Shown here one piece after another: positions 60,584 to 64,000 of a stretch of 64,000 bases of DNA (the stretch's first letter is position 1; the number at the start of each line of letters is the position of its first letter). The stretch comes from Citrobacter freundii ATCC 8090 = MTCC 1658 = NBRC 12681. Its GTDB lineage: Bacteria; Pseudomonadota; Gammaproteobacteria; Enterobacterales; Enterobacteriaceae. The notes beneath the pieces are model-generated. The model saw only the letters and a list, made by a program, of their open reading frames with translations. It was not told where the DNA came from and ran no database searches. The position numbers and the translations under genes are program-made. The DNA lies in contig NZ_CP049015.1 in the NCBI RefSeq assembly GCF_011064845.1, forward strand, positions 4,340,001 to 4,404,000, written 5' to 3'.

Positions 60584-61921
60584 TTACGCCGCTTTCACAG
60601 CATCAGCAATACGGTGGGCGAATTCAGTCACCTGCGCTTCGTCTTCACCTTCAACCATCACACGAATTAACGGTTCGGTACCAGACTTACGCAGCAGGAC
60701 GCGTCCACGGTTACCCAGCGCCGCTTCCACTTCCGCCATCACCGCTTTCACATTTTCATGTTCCAGCGGATCGCCGCTACCTGCGGTGTAACGTACGTTA
60801 ACCAGCAGCTGTGGGAACATTTTCATGCCGCTGCACAGGTCGTGCAAACTCATATGGTTGCGCACCATCGCCGCCAGCACCTGCAGGCCCGCCACGATGC
60901 CGTCACCAGTGGTGGTTTTGTCCAGCAGGATCACATGACCAGAGTTTTCGGCACCGATACGCCAGCCTTTTTCCTGCATTTTTTCCAGCACATAGCGGTC
61001 GCCAACTTTCGCCCGAGCAAAAGGAATACCCAGCTGTTTCAGCGCCAGCTCGAGGCCCATGTTGCTCATCAACGTACCTACCGCACCACCACGCAGCTGT
61101 CCCTGACGCAGGGCTTCACGGGCGATGATGTACATGATCTGATCGCCATCGACCTTATTGCCTTCGTGGTCAACCATAATGACGCGGTCGCCATCGCCGT
61201 CCAGTGCAATACCCAGATCGGCTTTTTCCGCAATCACGCGCGCCTGCAGGGCACGGACGTCAGTGGCGCCGACTTCTTCATTGATGTTCACACCGTTTGG
61301 CTCACAGCCAATGGCAATCACGTTTGCACCCAGCTCACGCAGTACATTTGGTGCAATGTGGTACGTTGCACCGTTAGCGCAATCCACCACAATTTTAAGC
61401 TCACTCAGACTCAGTTCGTTCGGGAAGGTGCCTTTGCAAAACTCGATATAGCGACCGGCGGCATCAACGATACGGGTAGCTTTACCCAGTTCAGCCGAGT
61501 CCACGCAGGTGATCGCTTTTTCCATTTCGGCTTCGATAGCTTCTTCAACCGCATCCGGCAGTTTGGTCCCATCGATGGAGAAGAATTTAATCCCATTGTC
61601 ATAGAATGGGTTGTGCGAAGCGGAGATAACAATCCCGGCCTCAGCACGGAAAGCACGCGTCAAATAAGCAACGGCAGGTGTTGGCATTGGCCCTGTGAAT
61701 GAGGCTGAGAGTCCGGCGGCTGCCAGGCCCGCTTCCAGCGCGGACTCCAGCATATAGCCGGAAATACGCGTATCTTTACCGATAATAATTTTACGTGAAC
61801 CATGACGAGCCAGCACTTTCCCTGCAGCCCAGCCCAGCTTGAGCACAAAGTCAGGAGTAATTGGGGCATCACCTACGCGACCGCGGATCCCATCAGTGCC
61901 AAAATATTTACGATTACTCAT
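60584..61921 (-). CDS. glmM: Phosphoglucosamine mutase
   Basis: 445-residue enzyme (E. coli length) that converts glucosamine-6-P to glucosamine-1-P for peptidoglycan and LPS precursors. The active phosphoserine is in [13 protein letters not shown], the magnesium loop in [12 protein letters not shown], and the sugar-binding loop in [10 protein letters not shown]; the C-terminal phosphate-binding loop is [15 protein letters not shown]. The start at 61921 ([14 protein letters not shown]) is the family start. The gene overlaps the end of folP by 8 bases. Confidence 0.97.
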   Translation of the reverse strand: MSNRKYFGTDGIRGRVGDAPITPDFVLKLGWAAGKVLARHGSRKIIIGKDTRISGYMLESALEAGLAAAGLSASFTGPMPTPAVAYLTRAFRAEAGIVISASHNPFYDNGIKFFSIDGTKLPDAVEEAIEAEMEKAITCVDSAELGKATRIVDAAGRYIEFCKGTFPNELSLSELKIVVDCANGATYHIAPNVLRELGANVIAIGCEPNGVNINEEVGATDVRALQARVIAEKADLGIALDGDGDRVIMVDHEGNKVDGDQIMYIIAREALRQGQLRGGAVGTLMSNMGLELALKQLGIPFARAKVGDRYVLEKMQEKGWRIGAENSGHVILLDKTTTGDGIVAGLQVLAAMVRNHMSLHDLCSGMKMFPQLLVNVRYTAGSGDPLEHENVKAVMAEVEAALGNRGRVLLRKSGTEPLIRVMVEGEDEAQVTEFAHRIADAVKAA

Positions 61922-62762
61922 AGCGTTTTTTTTCCTTTGCAGACAATGTGGCTTCCACCACACGCATCGCTTCTACGGTTTCTTTGACGTCATGGACACG
62001 AACGATCTGCGCCCCCTGCATTGCGGCAATCACCGCGCACGCAAGACTACCGCTCAGGCGTTCAGATGGCCCCACATTCAGTAACTGACCGACCATTGAT
62101 TTTCGTGACATCCCAACCAGCAGCGGCAGATTAAAATGATGAAACTCCGCCAGACGTGCCAGTAATGTGTAGTTGTGAGTGAGATTTTTACCGAATCCGA
62201 ACCCGGGGTCGAGCAACAATTTATCTTTTGTGATTCCAGCCCGCTCGCAACGTGCTATTTGCTCAACAAAGTAACGATCTACCTCAGCAAAAACATCCTC
62301 ATACTTTGGCGCTTCCTGCATGGTTTTCGGCTGCCCCTGCATATGCATCAGGCAAACCGGCAATCCGGTCTCCGCTGCGGCTTCCAACGCTCCAGGCTCC
62401 GAGAGTGAGCGAATGTCATTGATGATATGCGCGCCAACTCTGGCGCATTCGCGGATCACTTCGGGCTTTGAGGTATCAACCGAAATCCACACTTCAAAAC
62501 GCTGAGCAATCGCCTCCACCACAGGGATCACTCGCTGCAACTCTTCTTCCACACTCACATCAGCCGCGCCCGGACGCGTGGACTCACCACCCACATCAAT
62601 GATAGTCGCCCCGGCGTTAATCATCAGGTTTGCGTGTTTTACCGCCTCAACCAAAGAGTTGTGCGCTCCACCATCGGAAAATGAGTCTGGCGTGACGTTC
62701 AAAATCCCCATGACGTGCGGATGGCTGAGATCCAGTGAAGAACCCTGAGCAAAGAGTTTCAT
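61914..62762 (-). CDS. folP: Dihydropteroate synthase
   Basis: 282-residue TIM-barrel enzyme (E. coli length) that joins p-aminobenzoate to dihydropterin pyrophosphate in folate synthesis; target of sulfonamides. Motifs are [38 protein letters not shown] and VGMSRKSM. The F and P residues in loops 1 and 2 (SFSDGG and STRPGA) look unaltered, so no typical resistance change is visible. The start at 62762 follows the family. Confidence 0.96.
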   Translation of the reverse strand: MKLFAQGSSLDLSHPHVMGILNVTPDSFSDGGAHNSLVEAVKHANLMINAGATIIDVGGESTRPGAADVSVEEELQRVIPVVEAIAQRFEVWISVDTSKPEVIRECARVGAHIINDIRSLSEPGALEAAAETGLPVCLMHMQGQPKTMQEAPKYEDVFAEVDRYFVEQIARCERAGITKDKLLLDPGFGFGKNLTHNYTLLARLAEFHHFNLPLLVGMSRKSMVGQLLNVGPSERLSGSLACAVIAAMQGAQIVRVHDVKETVEAMRVVEATLSAKEKKRYE

Positions 62763-62802
62763 AGTTTTATCCCTGGTAAAATCTTGAATATGCAGATAAG
62801 AA

Positions 62803-62831
62803 AAACCCCGGAGCAAGCCCCAGGGTTTTCA
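62803..62831. terminator. ftsH terminator
   Basis: AAAACCCCGGAGCAAGCCCCAGGGTTTT pairs imperfectly (AACCC/GGGTT plus inner pairs) between ftsH and folP. It probably reduces, rather than blocks, read-through into folP. Confidence 0.55.
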
Positions 62832-62860
62832 ATTAAAACACGGTCATCATCTACGATAAC

Positions 62861-64000
62861 TTATTTGTCGCCCAGCTGCTCTGACATAGTGCCAGAGTCC
62901 GGCGCACGCGGTTCATCAACCGGACGCGGTGCACTCGGCTTGCCGGTGCTGCCAGAGTTGTTGTTAGAAGAACCCGGTTCTTCCCAACCCGCAGGCGGAC
63001 GCACATCGCGGCGAGCCATCAGATCGTCAATCTGCGGCGCATCGATAGTCTCATATTTCATGAGCGCATCTTTCATCGAGTGCAGAATGTCCATGTTTTC
63101 GTTCAGCAAACGACGTGCACGGTCATAGTTACGCTCAATCAGCAGTTTAACTTCCTGATCGATAATGCGAGCGGTTTCATCGGACATGTGTTTCGCTTTC
63201 GCCACAGAACGTCCCAGGAACACTTCGCCTTCTTCTTCAGCGTACAGCAACGGACCGAGTTTATCGGAGAAGCCCCACTGAGTAACCATGTTACGCGCCA
63301 GGTTAGTCGCGACTTTAATGTCGTTCGACGCACCGGTAGAAACATGTTCAGCACCGTAGATGATCTCTTCCGCGAGACGGCCACCGTACAATGTGGAGAT
63401 CTGACTTTCCAGTTTCTGACGGCTGGCGCTGATTGCATCGCCTTCAGGCAGGAAGAAGGTCACACCCAGCGCACGACCGCGCGGGATAATCGTCACTTTG
63501 TGCACCGGATCGTGTTCCGGCACCAGGCGACCGATAATCGCGTGGCCTGCTTCGTGATACGCGGTAGATTCTTTCTGCGCTTCCGTCATCACCATGGAGC
63601 GACGTTCCGCACCCATCATGATTTTGTCTTTCGCTTTTTCGAACTCAACCATCGACACTACGCGCTTGTTGCCACGAGCAGCAAACAGTGCCGCTTCGTT
63701 GACCAGGTTCGCGAGGTCCGCACCGGAGAAGCCAGGCGTACCACGTGCAATGATTGCCGCATCGATATCCGGAGACAGCGGCACGCGACGCATATGCACT
63801 TTCAGGATCTGTTCACGACCGCGAACGTCCGGCAGACCAACCACAACCTGACGGTCGAAACGGCCTGGACGAAGCAGCGCAGGGTCAAGAACGTCCGGAC
63901 GGTTAGTCGCTGCGATAACGATAATACCTTCGTTACCCTCGAAGCCGTCCATCTCAACCAGCATCTGGTTCAGCGTCTGTTCACGTTCATCGTGACCACC
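62861..64000 (-). CDS. ftsH: ATP-dependent zinc metalloprotease FtsH (C-terminal part)
   Basis: The gene runs off the right edge; 379 codons of about 645 are present. Coding continues past the first internal ATG at 63964 to the window end ([12 protein letters not shown]). The segment holds the end of the AAA+ domain with the sensor and second-region-of-homology arginines ([21 protein letters not shown]), then the M41 protease domain with the zinc motif HEAGH and the distal aspartate region, and a polar tail ending EQLGDK. FtsH degrades LpxC, sigma-32 and misassembled membrane proteins. Confidence 0.97.
   Translation of the reverse strand, partial: GGHDEREQTLNQMLVEMDGFEGNEGIIVIAATNRPDVLDPALLRPGRFDRQVVVGLPDVRGREQILKVHMRRVPLSPDIDAAIIARGTPGFSGADLANLVNEAALFAARGNKRVVSMVEFEKAKDKIMMGAERRSMVMTEAQKESTAYHEAGHAIIGRLVPEHDPVHKVTIIPRGRALGVTFFLPEGDAISASRQKLESQISTLYGGRLAEEIIYGAEHVSTGASNDIKVATNLARNMVTQWGFSDKLGPLLYAEEEGEVFLGRSVAKAKHMSDETARIIDQEVKLLIERNYDRARRLLNENMDILHSMKDALMKYETIDAPQIDDLMARRDVRPPAGWEEPGSSNNNSGSTGKPSAPRPVDEPRAPDSGTMSEQLGDK

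Noticed and set aside
61914..62762. Sulfonamide-resistance form of dihydropteroate synthase
   Set aside because: Loop motifs and length are those of normal chromosomal FolP; no insertion or known resistance change is visible.

Overview
The window is chromosomal DNA from a member of the Enterobacteriaceae close to Escherichia, Citrobacter and Salmonella. Three things point there: the gene order garD/garPLRK – aga – rsmI-lpoA-yraN-diaA-dolP – ubiTUV – mtr-deaD-nlpI-pnp-rpsO-truB-rbfA-infB-nusA-rimP-metY-argG-leuU-secG-glmM-folP-ftsH; near E. coli-length proteins; and typical REP/BIME and ERIC repeats. The genus cannot be fixed from the sequence alone. Departures from the E. coli K-12 order that I remember (no yhbX, no prlF-yhaV, no agaBCDI, intact agaW and agaA, an extra LysR-peptidase-transporter cassette) suggest a Citrobacter-like relative rather than K-12.

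Layout. 1-4.7 kb is an AT-rich accessory segment: the end of a Wzb/Etp-type tyrosine phosphatase, a Wzc/Etk-type polysaccharide co-polymerase/BY-kinase, a DsbA-like oxidoreductase with a CPPC site, a Rob/SoxS-like AraC regulator and a small unknown protein. 4.7-7.0 kb is the wreck of an integrative element at the 3' end of rnpB. It has 16-bp att direct repeats, 12-bp arm-like repeats just inside each att, a truncated tyrosine-recombinase gene, an IS3-family fragment and an apparently intact 1249-bp IS911-like element with its A6G frameshift signal. rnpB follows at 7.0-7.4 kb.

7.4-13.7 kb is the galactarate/glucarate catabolic locus (garK, garR, garL, garP against divergent garD). 14.0-21.3 kb is a carbohydrate ABC importer operon (binding protein, two permeases, ATPase) with a cysteine-rich Gfo/Idh/MocA protein, a ROK sugar kinase and a DeoR-type regulator. 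21.6-30.0 kb is a complete N-acetylgalactosamine PTS and catabolic locus (agaR, kbaZ-agaVWEFA, agaS-kbaY) with recognisable AgaR-type operators. The same TTTCGTTTT word lies next to the ABC operon and its regulator, so the two may form one GalNAc-related regulon.

30-64 kb is mostly conserved housekeeping DNA: the rsmI-lpoA envelope region, the O2-independent ubiquinone genes ubiTUV, tryptophan permease mtr, the deaD-nlpI-pnp RNA-decay group, the rpsO-to-rimP translation/transcription operon with metY, argG with two ARG boxes, leuU, secG, a LysR/isoaspartyl-peptidase-like/DcuC-like cassette, glmM, folP and the 3' part of ftsH, which runs off the end. An ERIC element sits 61 bp upstream of rpsO, apparently inside its promoter.
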